A stretch of 47,856 nt of DNA from Paramecium sonneborni (GCA_905182985.1 CAJJDN010000086.1:399154-447009); one strand, 5' to 3'. Counted from the first letter of the stretch, positions 9,658 to 22,182 are shown. The notes: generated by a model from the sequence alone, not told the origin. Made by a program: numbers and translations.

Positions 9658-12600
9658 TTTTATACTGCAATTGAATACAACTCCTTCTCAACTGATGGAT
9701 GGACCATTTTGAACGGAGATTTAAATAAATAATAATGTTCTTGTAAAATTATCTCTCATTATAGAAATACCATCTATATGTGGTTATGGTGCTTGTGGAA
9801 AAGACACAAAGCTAATTTATACATCCATCTCCTTACCTTTTCATTCATAAATGAAAATTAAATTCAAATATCTCAAAATTGATAGTTGGGAAAGTAGGGA
9901 TTATGCACTTTTATAAGTGAATCAAAATATCAAATGGAAAAGAAGCTTATCAGGATTGAACTAATATTTATATGGGGTATGTGGAACATCTTCCAATGAC
10001 ATTTTTATTAATGTCGAACTTACCTTTCCCCATTATTTAACATCAACAACAATTATAATTTCAAATACGCTTGACCAATCTAGTAATGATGAATCATTTG
10101 GAGTTAGAGACATCGAAATATTTGTTTGTAGAATTATTCATTTAATTTATAGAAAATTCAATGTGTGGAGATACAATTGTTCAAGAATATGAAGAGTGTG
10201 ATGATGGCAATTTATATCCATTTGATGGATGCTTTAACTGTGTTTATTCTTGTGTAGAAGGTTGTTCTTTATGTAATAAGGGAATTTGTTTAGGTTGCTA
10301 TTCTGGATGGATATATTAAAAATTTGCATCTACCTGTTAAAGAGTTTCTTTGAATATATAAAGTTAGAATATACCTATTGCTTAAAATGAACCTATCTGT
10401 TTTGATTATATTGAAGGTTGTTAAGAATGTTTCTAGGGAAGTTGTATTAAATGTTAAAATGGGTTTATATTGAAATTAGAATCAAACTCTTGCATACCAA
10501 ATTGTGGAGATTTTTTGAAAACATTAACTGAGGACTGTGATGGATATAATTGTGTTTAACGTAGATTTGAATGCCCTGGCTTTTGTAATGAGTGTCATTT
10601 TGGAATTTGTTAGGTATATTATAAATAAATAGTTAGGTATGCTAATAAGATTATATTTTATAAAATAACCAATGCATATAAGAACAAAGAGTAAGTATAT
10701 GTCAACCTTAATGTGAAATTTGTATTTAGAGTGTGTGTTATAAATGCTAATAAGGACAAGATCTAGTGGTGGGACAATGTCAAGAGATTTGTGGTAACAA
10801 TAGCGAAGCAATCTATTCGCTTGAGGAATGTGAATGCAATCCTTATTGTATTGATTGTAAATTTGGTAATTGTTATCAATGTAGAGAAACTTATGATTTA
10901 ATAAGAAACACTTGTGTTAGTAAATGTGGAGATTTAATAGTCTAAGATGATGAGGAATGTGATGATGGGAATGAAATTGAATTTGATGGTTGTTACAATT
11001 GTTAATTTTCATGTTCTTAAAATTGTTAGAGTTGTTAATAAGGAGTTTGTCTTGATTCTTGTTAATTGGGGTATTACTTATTTAATAATATTTGTTCTTC
11101 AATATGTGGAGATTTAATTATAGTAGGAGAAGAATAATGCGAAGATAATAATAATGAGAATAATGATGGATGTTATCAATGTAAATTCACTTGTCCTCTG
11201 AATTGTAATGATTGTTTAAATGGAGAATGTTTAATTTGTAATACTGGATTCTTATTATTTGATAATACTTGTACAAATATTTGTGGTGATGGTGTTCTAT
11301 CAAATTTAGAAGAGTGTGATGATGGTAATTAAAATGATGGAGATGGTTGCTCAAAAAATTGTTTAATAGAAATCAATTGGATTTGTCATTTAGATTCTGA
11401 ATGTACATATGTTCAGTATCCAATTATAATTTCTGAATATTTAATGTAGAAGAATGAAAATTAATATGTTAAAATCACATTCTCATAACCTGTATTACAA
11501 TAATCAAATTTAAATTATTTGTAAACAATAAAACCATCAATTATTGATTTGAATGAAACGTTATTCAATATTACAATTTTGGAAGTTTAACCAGCACTAT
11601 TTTAATAAACATCAAATGTTGAGTATGTTTTCTAGATTGAATTACTCTAAAATCTAGATTACAATCCAATCCTAGAAATTAAATTAACTGAATAATTATA
11701 TAATAATGATCAAGCTCCTTTACGATATATGATTCATTACATTCAAATTAAATAACCAAATTTCATCACATAGCAATAGGCAATTATTGCTAACGCATTC
11801 CAATAAATTAATGAAGTTTCTGTTAAATCTTTATGTCTCCTAACTATTTTACTTATGCTTTTAGGTAATGCTCTCTCCTTTTGGGGTATTATAGATGCCC
11901 TTTAAGAACAATCTTATCTCAAATACATTAATGTTTTATATCCATAAACATTAATAATTTATTTTTAATCATCTCAAATATTATCAGTTTAACCAGCTTT
12001 AGATACTATGACACTTTATCAAAACGAAGGTAAGTTACTTAAATTTCCTTACCTATAATCATATTAAAAATTTGAGTTCTATCAAGTTAATGCTGATATT
12101 GCTGAAGGTCTTAGAGCTGAAATCCTCATCTTTGCCACCTTATTTGCTGTTTATGTAAGTACATTCGTTGGAGTTCGGGTACTCTCTAAACTTGAACTTT
12201 AATAGTTTTTATAGAAATGGCCAAAAATAATTAGATTTATCTAGAAAATTAAAAGATAAGTAAATATGAAATAGAAAGAAGCAAAAAATAGTTCCTTAAT
12301 TAATACTTTGCGTGCTTGTACTTGGGATTTAATTTTTATGGCTTTATTAGAATTAAAAGCTTCTCATGATTTCAAATCTCCTAGATCATTTGTTTGCATA
12401 TTAATTGCTATTTCAATTTTGATTACAACAATTATTTTACTTTTAAGATAAGTCTCAGGATTGTAATCATGGAAAAGATTAAATTTTAATTAATTTTGGC
12501 ATTAAAAAAGAGATATCTTTTAGGTTACTAAAAAGTTTCTAATTCTCTACATACTTGTATTTTACTAAAATGAATAAGAACTATAAACATTGATTCTAAC

Positions 12601-13051
12601 TTTGATTAATGCTTTCTATTTGATATATATAATACAATTTAAATAACTAGACTTAGATAATCTAGAATATGTAAAATCAGTTACAATGGAATCTTCATTA
12701 ACAATTTTTACTGCATCAACATTTGTAAATTGGAATATTATTTCTAATTACCTTTTGTATAGTCAGAAAATTTATATTTCCTGGATTTAAATGTCAATAT
12801 TGGTTAGTGTCTTAATAATTTTCATTGTTATTGAGTTATACAACATTTATAAAATAGTGAAGGAGAAAATATTTCAGAAAAAAAGAAATAAAATATTAAA
12901 AGAAATAGTTGATCCTAAAAAGACTTAAATTTAAGTAACAATTGTGGATCAAAATTAGGGAGTGAAAAATTTTTAAATTAAACATAATTTAAATAGAACC
13001 ATATTTTCAAGGTCAAAGTACCAGAGCAAAGTTTACCCTAAAAAGTTTTGA
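9000..13051 (+). CDS. large Cys-rich repeat, multi-pass membrane protein (DUF4215-like repeats)
   Basis: This is the best gene in the window: ATG 9000, TGA 13049..13051, with five GT-AG introns at 9094..9115, 9520..9540, 9743..9764, 10128..10152 and 10614..10636 (22, 21, 22, 25, 23 nt). Exons total 3939 nt, exactly 1313 codons with no internal TGA. Order: signal peptide (MFWLITIFLKITYQ); two related extracellular modules (IPFDESWGFRNFRLFLFLCP; LTFPHYLTST...DESFGVRDIEIFV); then a long Cys-rich region with repeats of the CGD...EECDDGN...DGC type (CGDTIVQEYEECDDGN, CGDLIVQDDEECDDGN, CGDGVLSNLEECDDGN) alternating with CxxC-rich furin-like spacers; then a beta-rich stretch; then several hydrophobic helices in the last 450 residues; and a basic cytoplasmic tail. 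It is probably a surface receptor or adhesion protein. Function is unknown. Confidence 0.95.
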
Positions 13052-13174
13052 ATGATGAAATTATTTATAGGTTTGTATTTATAAAAGAAAGTTAATTTAA
13101 TTATTATATTATTGTTTAATATGTGAGTTGAATTCTTTAAGTTTTGATCCTTTTTCTACGAGTACAGCATTAAA

Positions 13175-13497
13175 ATGATACCTTTTAGAAGAATTAAAGA
13201 TTGTAGATTAAATTTTGAAATATGGTGAGATATGAGGATACCTTAAATAGCCGTACTTTATCCAATCAAATGCCTTTTTGGGTCTACCCACTAGTTCTAA
13301 AGTTGTTCTATTTTATAACCATGGTGTTTAATTTCGTATATTTTAATGTGGTTATATATAAAATAAAAAAAATAAAATATATTTTGTATAATATTAGTAT
13401 AATATTTAATATTTGTATCATATTTGTAAAACTTTTTTATCTATTTTTCACAGATAATTCTATGAACTCTCAGAGAGAATAGAATTTTCCTGAATGA
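13175..13497 (+). CDS. small membrane protein, two exons
   Basis: An ATG at 13175 begins MIPFRRIKDCRLNFEI and meets TGA unless a 26-nt intron (13225..13250, GTGAG...TAG) is removed. The second exon is then in frame and ends at TGA 13495..13497, for 98 residues in all. Two or three hydrophobic segments are visible (YPLVLKLFYFITMVFNFVYF; YNISIIFNICIIFVKLFYLF). An internal ATG at 13222 in the second frame gives a similar shorter product without splicing. The gene starts 124 bases after the stop of the large gene. The family is not recognised. Confidence 0.5.
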
Positions 13498-13507
13498 TAT
13501 TGCTTAT

Positions 13508-13800
13508 TCATAATTGATTCTCATTATTAACTGATCTTACTAATGCAAAACATTCTCTCTCAAGAAAATTGTTCTCAATAATCTTCTAATTCTATCCTGG
13601 TTACTTTTATAAAAATCTCTCAAAATAATATTGACTTGTCATGTGTCATCATTCAGAATCTGGCTCTCATTTGATCTTAATTAATGAATTTTGCCAAACT
13701 GACAACAAAATTTAATGATTTTAATACTCCTTCATCAATAGCTCCAACAAAATTGTACTAAATGTACCCCAAATCAGTATTACTTGTTTATCCATAGAAA
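13508..13800 (-). pseudogene. guanylate-binding-protein-like (GBP/atlastin-type) GTPase fragment
   Basis: Minus-strand blocks appear in the order of a GBP GTPase domain: MDKQVILI with a broken G3 region and GTFSTILLE; IDEGVLKSLNFVVSLAKFI; then SQYYFERFLQKQPGQNQ and NNFLERECFALVRSVNNENQ before TGA 13510..13508. The last block resembles the RECFxLVRPV segment after the G4 region of GBPs. Registers change between blocks, and TGA interrupts them. The P-loop was not found upstream, so the copy lacks its N-terminus and most of the helical domain. Assignment rests on remembered family patterns, not a search. Confidence 0.45.
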
Positions 13801-14498
13801 AAATTTATTTGAAAAATATAATTAGTAACAATTGTTATTTCCCTTCTATCCCCTCATAATCTAACTCACAATTTTAATAATAATAAAAAATTTATCCTAT
13901 TTTCAACATCTAAAATTATTCCTCCAAGATTCATTTTTTATTTACTTATAAATTAAATCTCTTTATTGTTATATATTTAATAATATCCTCTATATTATCT
14001 AATTCTATAAGAAGATAATGAATTTTACATGAATCCTCCAAGCATTTTTTCAAAAAGAGTGAAAATTTAATAGTTTCATAAGAAATTTAAATCTTGTTCT
14101 TTATATATATATAGATTTTAAGTGGCTACAACAATTAAAATTAATTTAACTAAATGAGAGAAAGAGCTACAAAATTGTAACATTAATTATAGATTTCTTT
14201 ATCAAATAAGAACACCTTATATACAACCTCTTGTGCTTATATTAAATACTATAGAATTGATTAACTTAATGAGCAAAATACTTGAAAAGATTTTTTTTTA
14301 CTGTTTATATATTCTGTTAAGCCTATATATATTTTTTTTGAATAGGTACTTTTGAGAAAACTATATATTTAAGTTTATTGGTTATAATTTTTGGTTTGCT
14401 TAATACAATTCTTTTAATTGTACGCTTTTTACAAAAGTATTTTTTGAGTATTTATTAGAAGCAACAAAATCGCCATTCAGACATTAATGGCAAAATCG
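13801..14498. other. stretch without a confident gene
   Basis: A 43-codon plus-strand frame (ATG 14154) and several short minus-strand frames exist, but none is long or distinctive enough to call. The 3' part is strongly T-rich on the plus strand. Decayed ends of the flanking pseudogenes may be hidden here. Confidence 0.3.
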
Positions 14499-17480
14499 TC
14501 ACCCCCCCAAAACTTCTAGAGTTTCACCATAAGCCACAGATTTTATTGGATGATATACTCTATATTTGCCATCAAATATCCATTCTTTTTATTATTTTAA
14601 TTAACCATTAGGATCAAATTCGAAATTGAAAACTCTTACTGCCTAAGATTCATCATAAGTAGCATAATATTTCGAATCAATTAAAGTTAAAATCAATTCT
14701 AAAATTTTAATAAATGTTTTTGGTTTAGTTTTATCTGTTTATTATATTTTTCATAGAAATTCCATTCATATCTTTTAATATCTTTACAACTAAATGTTAG
14801 AATAGGTACATTAGGTCTTACAGAGAATCATCCTATATTATGATATATTTTCTAATATTCCTGTAACTACATTTTTGTTCTTTACTGTCTAAGTTAATTC
14901 TGTCTTCTATAAATCTCAGGCCTATAATATTCAATTCTGCTGCTCCAGATTCCCAACTCCAAAAAACTACTATCTTTTTATTTTAAAAGTCGATGTAATA
15001 ATTTGACTGGAATTAAGAATGTATATGATTTAGATACAATAATCTAAATTAAACTTGAATAATTTCATAGTATAATTAATCACTCATTTTTCTTTAATTA
15101 ATTACATTTTGGATTAAATCTTCCTTATCTATAATTGGTTTGTTCCTAAGTTAATTTCAGCATGTATATAAACTCTTACATTAAAATTAATAATATATAG
15201 TATAATTTTGACATTTACTCCTAATCACTATCAAAAGATGTTAAAATAAAGATAATTTTGACAATTCTTGTGTTTTAACAAATTTAATCAATGTCAATTT
15301 GATATTGATATATTCTTTTTAAACAAAATATATTCTAATTCATATCATAATCATAGATAAATGCTCCATAACATTTCAATTCCATCATAACAGTTGTGAT
15401 TTCTTAACTTTAATCACTTATGCTTGCAACTTGAGAAAATCTAGAAAAATGTCCTAAATATGAGCCCAAAATGGATTAAGCTAATATGGAAATTAAGATT
15501 AACTAAACAATTTAATTACTATTTAACTCTCCTGATTCTGCCTTTTTCTTAAATAAATTAAATTCTATTAATAATTGTTTAGCCAATGTTGTGATGGATA
15601 ATTGGAGCAGTAAATGCCAGAGCTTGTAGATAATGTGATCTTGGAAGTAAGACTTGTAAGGGCTCAATATAATCTCATAATCTGATTGTATCATATATTC
15701 AGCTGGAAGATTCAATTATGTTTGGCAGAAAGAATTAACAATCTGTCATGCAGGAACCTTTTTTAGATTACTTGTTAAGGATAACTTATAGTGTTATTTG
15801 GAATGGGTAAATGAACTACTTGTGAATTTGGATCCTTATTCTATAATAAGGCTGCATATAATAATCCAACTGAATCGTAAAACACACACATTATAATTCA
15901 TATGTTCAATCATATTTTCCAGGATCAGAATTGAATAAAGCTTTTTCGAAGTAATTGAATGATTATAATCAGTTTCACAACTTATTAAATGTTTTCTGCA
16001 CAACTGCACAAAAAACATAAAGAATAGCACTTAAACAAATTTTCTAATAGTACCACAATAGTATCCAGAGGAGCAATATTCATTTGATTCAGAAGAACTT
16101 CCACAAAAATAGAAGTTTTACAGATTTTTTTACAAGACAAATTCATTTTAGAAGTATCTTTCAATACAAGAAATCAAACATTAAAAGTTAAATAGGAAAA
16201 GCAGATTACTACAACTTAAGCATTAGTTTGAACTGGGACCTCTGTGTATATGGCAGTTTAATTACATAGCGCACATTCCATTCATCAAATATTCAAGAAA
16301 TAATTGCAACTTTTTTAAGAACTAACCTCTAGGGTCACTATCTTACAGTTTTTGAAGTCACAATCTAAGAGAGCAAAAATACACCCTTAAATATTATTAC
16401 AAGTTCATTAATTACAACTGTAAGGACAAGAAATACAGACTTAATCAACTAAAAACATAACTTTCATAACTGATTATACAAGATGAAGTAAAAGAATACA
16501 AATATTTATGTCATATTCACAAGCCATGATTCATTTGTAGACAATAATTATTATATAATCATTATCCTGATGAATTTCCATCTGAATTTATAACTTCTTA
16601 AATTGGACATTAAATTACTCAACTATTATTAAAAGACAAAAAGTAATTTGTACATGTTGTACAACTATTAGATGAAGAATTTGTACAACTTTTGCAATTA
16701 GATGCACACGATAAGCAAGTTCCAGTAATTTAATCTCCATCATGGAGAGTTTATATCAGCACTCAAAAGATTGTTAGTTGAACATTATGTACATTTAGTT
16801 GAGGCATCAATGAAGATACCACAAAATTTATTACAAGAATCACAACTACTGTGCTGTTTTTGATTTCATAGTAACAGTAATATGAGATGAAATCCTTGAA
16901 GAAATACGTTACTTAAACTTGAATTTTAGATATATAATTTATTAAATACTCAAAGTATTAAAATAAATTTTGTTTTGCTGAAATCATTCAAAGAATTAAA
17001 ACAAAAATAAGATATGTATCATTGGATGCAGAATTTAATATTTAGTTGCGGATTTTGAATAATCTTTTTTAAATTAGATTAATGAAGCTTCAATTCTGAC
17101 TGAATATGAAGCAACAATATGGTATTGAACTCCTAAAATTTTTCTTTTATCCCTCTAATACGCTAAACCTGTAGTAACACTTAATTAATGAGTGAGTTTT
17201 ATAGGTTATAGGAGGATCAACTATTACTGAAATATAAAGAGTTTAAGCACCTTTGACTTTTCAAATTGTCAAGAGTACTCCTAAAGAATAAAGAGTTGGA
17301 TTTACTAACATTTTTCCAATAGCCACACCTGAGGCTTTGGATCTAATTTGTAGAATACTTTCATTCAACTCTTCTACAGCATTATCCATGGATATAATAA
17401 TTGGATTTATAGTACTCTCTTAGTTATCTTTATAAAAAGCAACTCCATATGGATGTATTAAGGTTTCTTAAAAGGAAATC
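14499..17480 (-). pseudogene. large Cys-rich (furin-like) surface protein, decayed
   Basis: Coding-like sequence runs almost the whole length on the minus strand. From the 5' side: GVAFYKDNQESTINPIIISM and LYISVIVDPPITY (beta-rich ectodomain); SVTTGLAYQRDKRKILGV; Cys-rich repeats (TCLSCASNCKSC, SCTTCTN; NEYCSSGYYCGTI); CVFYDSVGLLYAALLQNKDP; a 200-residue uninterrupted block (from QLNLPAEYMIQSDYEI through LGSYLGHFSRFSQVASI); and a C-terminus ending YRVYHPIKSVAYGETLEVLGG-TGA at 14501..14499. At least three in-frame TGA and several one- or two-base frame changes without GT-AG borders break it. No start or signal peptide is seen near 17480, so the 5' end is missing. The architecture fits large ciliate transmembrane proteins with growth-factor-receptor-type Cys repeats. 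Confidence 0.6.
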
Positions 17481-17645
17481 CTTTGGAAAGATAAAAAATA
17501 TTTTTATTTTATATGCTAAAATATCTTTTATATCAATTGTTTTATTTTATTATTAATATTATTAATTTAATAAGAAATTGAGTAATAAATCTAAAAAAGA
17601 ATTGTATTTATGGTTAAGTAATAAAAAAGGAAAAAAGGAACTTAA

Positions 17646-17987
17646 ATGCATCAAAAAACCTATGCTTCTTCTAATTTTACTCTTCTTAATGAATAAGACC
17701 CTAAAATATAAAAGATTATCTCTAAGAATACTTATCAAATTGTAAGATTATTTAGGATAATAATAATGAAAGGTTAATTTTAGTAAAAACTTATTAACAA
17801 ATAATAATGTACGCTTAACCAAATCAAAAACCTCAAATCACAACTCAACAATAAAGAAATCCTTTTTGTTAATGTTTCTACTACTTTAAATTAGGCTCTT
17901 CAAATCAATAAAAATAAGAAAATCTCCAAATAAATAGTTTAATATATCTACCTTATCTAAACCTTATCTAATATTCCTTGGCATTGA
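17646..17987 (+). CDS. hypothetical ORF, 113 codons
   Basis: Frame from ATG 17646 (MHQKTYASSNFTLLNEQDPK) to TGA 17985..17987, Gln by TAA/TAG, with a protein-like section NLKSQLNNKEILFVNVSTTL. An internal GTAAG...TTTTAG stretch of 42 nt may be an in-phase intron. The opposite strand is also open, so strand choice is not certain. No family is recognised. Confidence 0.35.
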
Positions 17988-18049
17988 TTACAAATCCATT
18001 AAATAAAATAATTTTCATTTAACAAATATGAGTATGAACTATTAAAAAA

Positions 18050-19660
18050 AAGCTTTCTGATGAAAGAAATAAATAAAATTTGCTTAATCATCTAAGAAAA
18101 CAGTCATAATTTCATAATTTGGTGCAAATAATGGATTTCTTCCAGAATATGTAGGTTATTATAATATTTCAAATTCATTTTTTTCTTTATTTTAATTCAT
18201 AATTACAATCGATAATAATAATTAGTATTATTATTATACTACAATTAGTAATTTATAAAGAGCTGAACTACGAGTTCTTTAAATTGAAAATGCACATTTA
18301 CTATTCACATTTTATTAGATTTCTCTACCAAATAAATTTTGTCACATAAATTCCTCTCATCTCAAAAGCCATCAGCTAAAAAAATTTTATTTATTTTTAA
18401 TTAGCTTTTGTGATTATGGTAAATAACTATTATTTGTATGAATTAACCAAATTTGTCTATCAACTTCAAACAGCCTATTTATTAAAAATTACCTGAGAAT
18501 TTCACTATTAGCCATCATAATTATAATTGTGCTTTGATGAGGACTGAATGCATTATTTTAGCAGAAGTCTATTTCTTATTAATTAATTATTATATTAAAT
18601 TTTACTTTCGTAATATCTATCTAAATATTTAAAGATTATTATGTTTAAGTTAATCTTAGCATAGAGTTTACTGAAAATTTAACATTAACTTCCAACAATT
18701 GTTTTCATAAACCTAAAATCATTTTCTATTTTTTCTATATTGACTTAATGGAGAATAATATTATTTAATTCATCTGTATATTGAAAGTCTAATACTTCGA
18801 TAAATGCTAAGAGTTGGGGGGGTGTTGTTTAGGTATGCTTTTAGATTCATTTCATTTTAATTGTAATTTTTTCTCACTATTTTCATATCTCTAATTAACT
18901 GTGTATTTTACACATGTTCGTAATCATTAAATAGAAGAGAATTTAGGAGGTAGATACTATTTAGTACTGTAGTTTTGATGCTCAATAATCCTCAGTATAT
19001 GCTTTCTGTTTTTGCAATTTCTACAGATTAAGTATATGGCACTCATGTTAGAAAATGCTATCACCACAGATATTTCTCCATCATTTTGATCAAACAATTA
19101 AGAGAAATCATAAAAAAATTGTTGTTTCACAAAATTCAATTCATTTTTATAATTTAACCTCCTTGAATTTTTTCTCTACTAAATGATTCAATAATTTTAT
19201 TTTATTCTTTAAGATTATTACTATACTTATTCTATCTTTCGTATGAAACTAGCTCTTTTTAGCAAATTAAAACTGATAATATTAAATCTAATCTTTCTTA
19301 TTGAATAATATAATAATTACAAGCGCAGTTCTATAAACCTAATAAACTATTAGGCTTATATTGCTTGAGTTAATTTGCAATAGTAAATTATTTCTTAATA
19401 TTACTTTCAATTCAATTACTCAAAAATTGAAGTTGCTAAATTTCTATTTGTTTTTGCATCGCATCCACTTGACAAAAGGCTAGTTGATCTACATAATTAA
19501 TATAGTCTATAAAATATAAATGTTGACACTCATACAGGCAAAATTAAAGAATATTGAAGAATCAATAGAATGATAAAGGTTCCTTAAAATTTAATCCATC
19601 CACTCTCCTCAACATCGAAAAATTAACATATTGCATAAATTTTATTCAAAATTTATAAAT
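18050..19660 (-). pseudogene. unassigned decayed gene
   Basis: A chain of minus-strand blocks in changing frames, from 19660 downward: MQYVNFSMLRRVDGLNFKEP; HLYFIDYINYVDQLAFCQVD; NYYIIQQERLDLILSVLI and KIIESFSREKIQGGQ; EISVVIAFSNMSAIYLI; LAFIEVLDFQYTDELNNIIL with IENDFRFMKTIVGSQ; and QQPTYSGRNPLFAPNYEIMT. Composition is typical of Paramecium proteins but no domain is certain; one part loosely recalls the PAS-type text of ciliate membrane proteins. A plus-strand ORF at 18438..18674 overlaps and was judged to be its shadow. Confidence 0.4.
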
Positions 19661-20139
19661 AATTTTAATTTGAGCAATAATATTATATTTAATGAAAAGA
19701 TACTAATGCAAATTAAAAAGAAATATAAATATTTGTTTTTCATTTATATAAGAGTTTAACCATATATTATCAACATTAAATGATATTAACATCAAAGCTA
19801 AAGAGTCTAATATCCATCTATAGTTACTTAATCCTAATGTTTTAAATAAAAGAAAATTGATTGTTAGGTTTGTTTTAATTTTGTGTTACAATTATTTTTC
19901 CTCATTTATTAATTTATTTTATATTGCACAATCGTGATATTTTACTATTTCAAATCAAATATCTATTCTTTTCCAAAATACATTTTTATTTGCTTTTTAT
20001 TTTAAATCACCTAACCATCTTTCATAATTGCTTATTTTTTATATCTCTATAAATAGTTATTTTTTAATGTAATTAGGTTTTTGTTAGTTGCAAAAAATTA
20101 TTAAAAATGCTATCTATTATTATGGATTTTAACTATTAA
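19661..20139. other. AT-rich stretch, nothing recognised
   Basis: No convincing frame on either strand. The stretch separates a minus-strand remnant from a plus-strand remnant and may hold two promoter regions. Confidence 0.35.
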
Positions 20140-21560
20140 ATGTATCATTCATAAAATAGAGCAAATCCGAAATTATTATAATTAGAATTTAAATCATAAT
20201 TTCTTTATGAGTTTGATGCATATTCTGAATCATAAAAAATGGAAACCAAAATATGAATGATAATCATTCTTATATGGAAATTCATCTGAATTAGTATTTC
20301 TTAATTAATGTCAATGAATCAAGTAATTTCATTCAAACCTGTATCAAAAATGCAGGATAAATTATGATTGATGTCTGAGATTACTTTAATTTATAAAATC
20401 ATATTATAAATATTTGGTCTATCTTTTTTAGAAAGGAGAAATGTTTAATAAAGAAAATATTAAAATAATTGAAAACGATCATTTATAATATGAATTGATG
20501 ATATTTATATACATCTTAGCAAATGTCTTAGATGTAAAATAGGTTAAGTTCAATCTACGACAAGAAAATTAAAAAAATTAAGTCAACCTAACTTGTTGAT
20601 ATTTATTTAAAATAAGATAGATCAAATGTAAAGATATAAATATGAAAATTAAGAAGGATGAAAAAAGATGAAAGGGTAATGTTGACATTATATTTCTAAG
20701 AAGTGTTTTGAAATCACTTAAAAGAGTTATTTGCATTTACCAAAAATTTTGAATATCTTATTATTTATGAGCATAGGCATAGACAGAAGATTATCATTGA
20801 ATAAAAAATAATATTTTAAAGAGGATTTTAAGTTATAATTTATTTCTATTCTTAATAAATTCTTTCTTAGATTGTTAAGTAAATTTTAGTAATTAGATTT
20901 AGAAAACTATAATAATTATCTCAATAGTATGATATTCTATTGATTGAGCAGTCGATTAGCTAGTCATATTTTTAGAATAATTGCTAATATCAAAAAAAAA
21001 CTCTTAAAATAATATTTTTTTCCAATTTTTCTAAACCAGTTTTAGATATTACTATTTTCTATAAGAAATTGATTGAATTAATAGGATTTTAGGTATTTGA
21101 CCTAATAAATAGTTTTTGGTTCAAGGATTTAATAAATGGTAAGTATAAGAAAGCAATTAAAATTAACCAGGATATGCATTTTATAATTGAATGATTGATT
21201 CAATTGAGTTTGAAGTATGTTGTATAAAGACTGATCAAATTAATTTGGAATAATAAATCAAAAATTTTGGTAGATTCCAAATTTTTAGACATAGATTATA
21301 AACATCAGATTAAAAGAGTATATATTGCAAAGAATTAAGAGCTTTAGTCTAGCCTTGTATTTAATGATAAAATTTAATGAAAAAGTTAATTAAAACTTGG
21401 GATTGGCAAATTGAGCTTGAGAGAATAGTAAAATAAAAAAAATGTAAGATTTCAATTTGGAAAAATATAATAAGCCATTAAAGAGACTTAAAATAAATCA
21501 TCTCTAAATATGGTTAAAGAAAAAGATTTATCTGATTTTTATATATAATCCTCTCTGAAT
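20140..21560 (+). pseudogene. unassigned decayed gene
   Basis: Plus-strand blocks in several frames: MYHSQNRANPKLLQLEFKSQ; NDNHSYMEIHLNQYFLINVN; GEMFNKENIKIIENDHLQYE; KCFEITQKSYLHLPKILNIL and QLDLENYNNYLNSMIF; IEQSISQSYFQNN and DLINGKYKKAIKINQDMHF; MIDSIEFEVCCIKTDQINLE. The blocks are long and charged, typical of coding DNA, but frame changes lack splice borders. No family is named. Confidence 0.4.
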
Positions 21561-21900
21561 TAGATGGGCTGGTTGGTTCTTGCATTCACTTTTTGAGATA
21601 TCTTGTTCAGTTTATTTGCACTTTCATCCAAAGCCGTGGCATTATTTCAAATATCATAAGATTAAATTACTTTTAAGTTTCTCAAAATTACTATATTAAA
21701 TTATAATAAATTGCTTATCAAACTGTCCAATAACATTGATAATAATTAAATTAATCTTTAATTTTAACTAAAGTAAAATTAAAACTCTCGATATTTGGCT
21801 AATCCATATTTTATGTTTTTTTAATAAAAAGAAACAATTAACCAGATTCTGGTTAATTATCATAAAAGGGTGATTCTTAGTTACAAAATATTGTATGTTA
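21561..21900 (-). pseudogene. short coding-like fragment, possible coiled-coil end
   Basis: A minus-strand frame contains ALDESANKLNKISQKVNART, then QFREDYIQKSDKSFSLTIF, preceded after an in-frame TGA by FNIVILRNLKVIQSYDI. The heptad-like LDESANKLNKI pattern could be coiled coil, even SNARE-like, but the fragment is too short to decide. It overlaps the end of the plus-strand remnant. Confidence 0.3.
21836..21858. repeat. perfect 10-bp inverted repeat with 3-nt loop
   Basis: AATTAACCAG is followed after ATT by its exact reverse complement CTGGTTAATT. A cruciform or RNA hairpin could form; it lies between gene remnants. Confidence 0.7.
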
Positions 21901-22096
21901 AGATATTTTTGATAAAATTACTAGCCCTAATCATATATTTTTGCAAGCAAATGAGATGCCAATATATAATGTAGAACTGCTATATAAAATTTAAATAATT
22001 CTGCTAATTAATAAATATTAGATCAAATTACAATTAGCAGCGTTGCAAGTATATAATAGATAACAGCAATCATTAAATTTTCATATATAACACTTA

Positions 22097-22182
22097 TTTT
22101 TAAACTAATTTTGGCTGATAACTACTTTTTAAACTAATTTGGTTGATAACTACTTTTTCAACTAATTTTGGTTGATAACTAC
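22097..22182 (+). repeat. three tandem copies of a 28-29 bp unit
   Basis: Units at 22097..22125, 22126..22153 and 22154..22182 share the pattern TTTTTAAACTAATTTTGG then YTGATAACTAC, differing by one missing T and single substitutions. The array lies just upstream of the plus-strand frame starting at 22247, so it could be promoter-proximal, or simple slippage. Confidence 0.85.

Noticed and set aside
14154..14285. 43-codon plus-strand ORF
   Set aside because: Too short, with no conserved feature and no splice continuation.
15512..15715. Minus-strand 67-residue ORF as a gene of its own
   Set aside because: It is one open part of the larger decayed Cys-rich gene (14499..17480); the frame continues on both sides once TAA/TAG are read as Gln.
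18438..18674. Plus-strand 78-codon ORF beginning MNQPNLSINFKQ
   Set aside because: It is antisense to a longer, more protein-like minus-strand chain (IENDFRFMKTIVGSQ and neighbours). In AT-rich DNA with only TGA as stop, both strands are often open.
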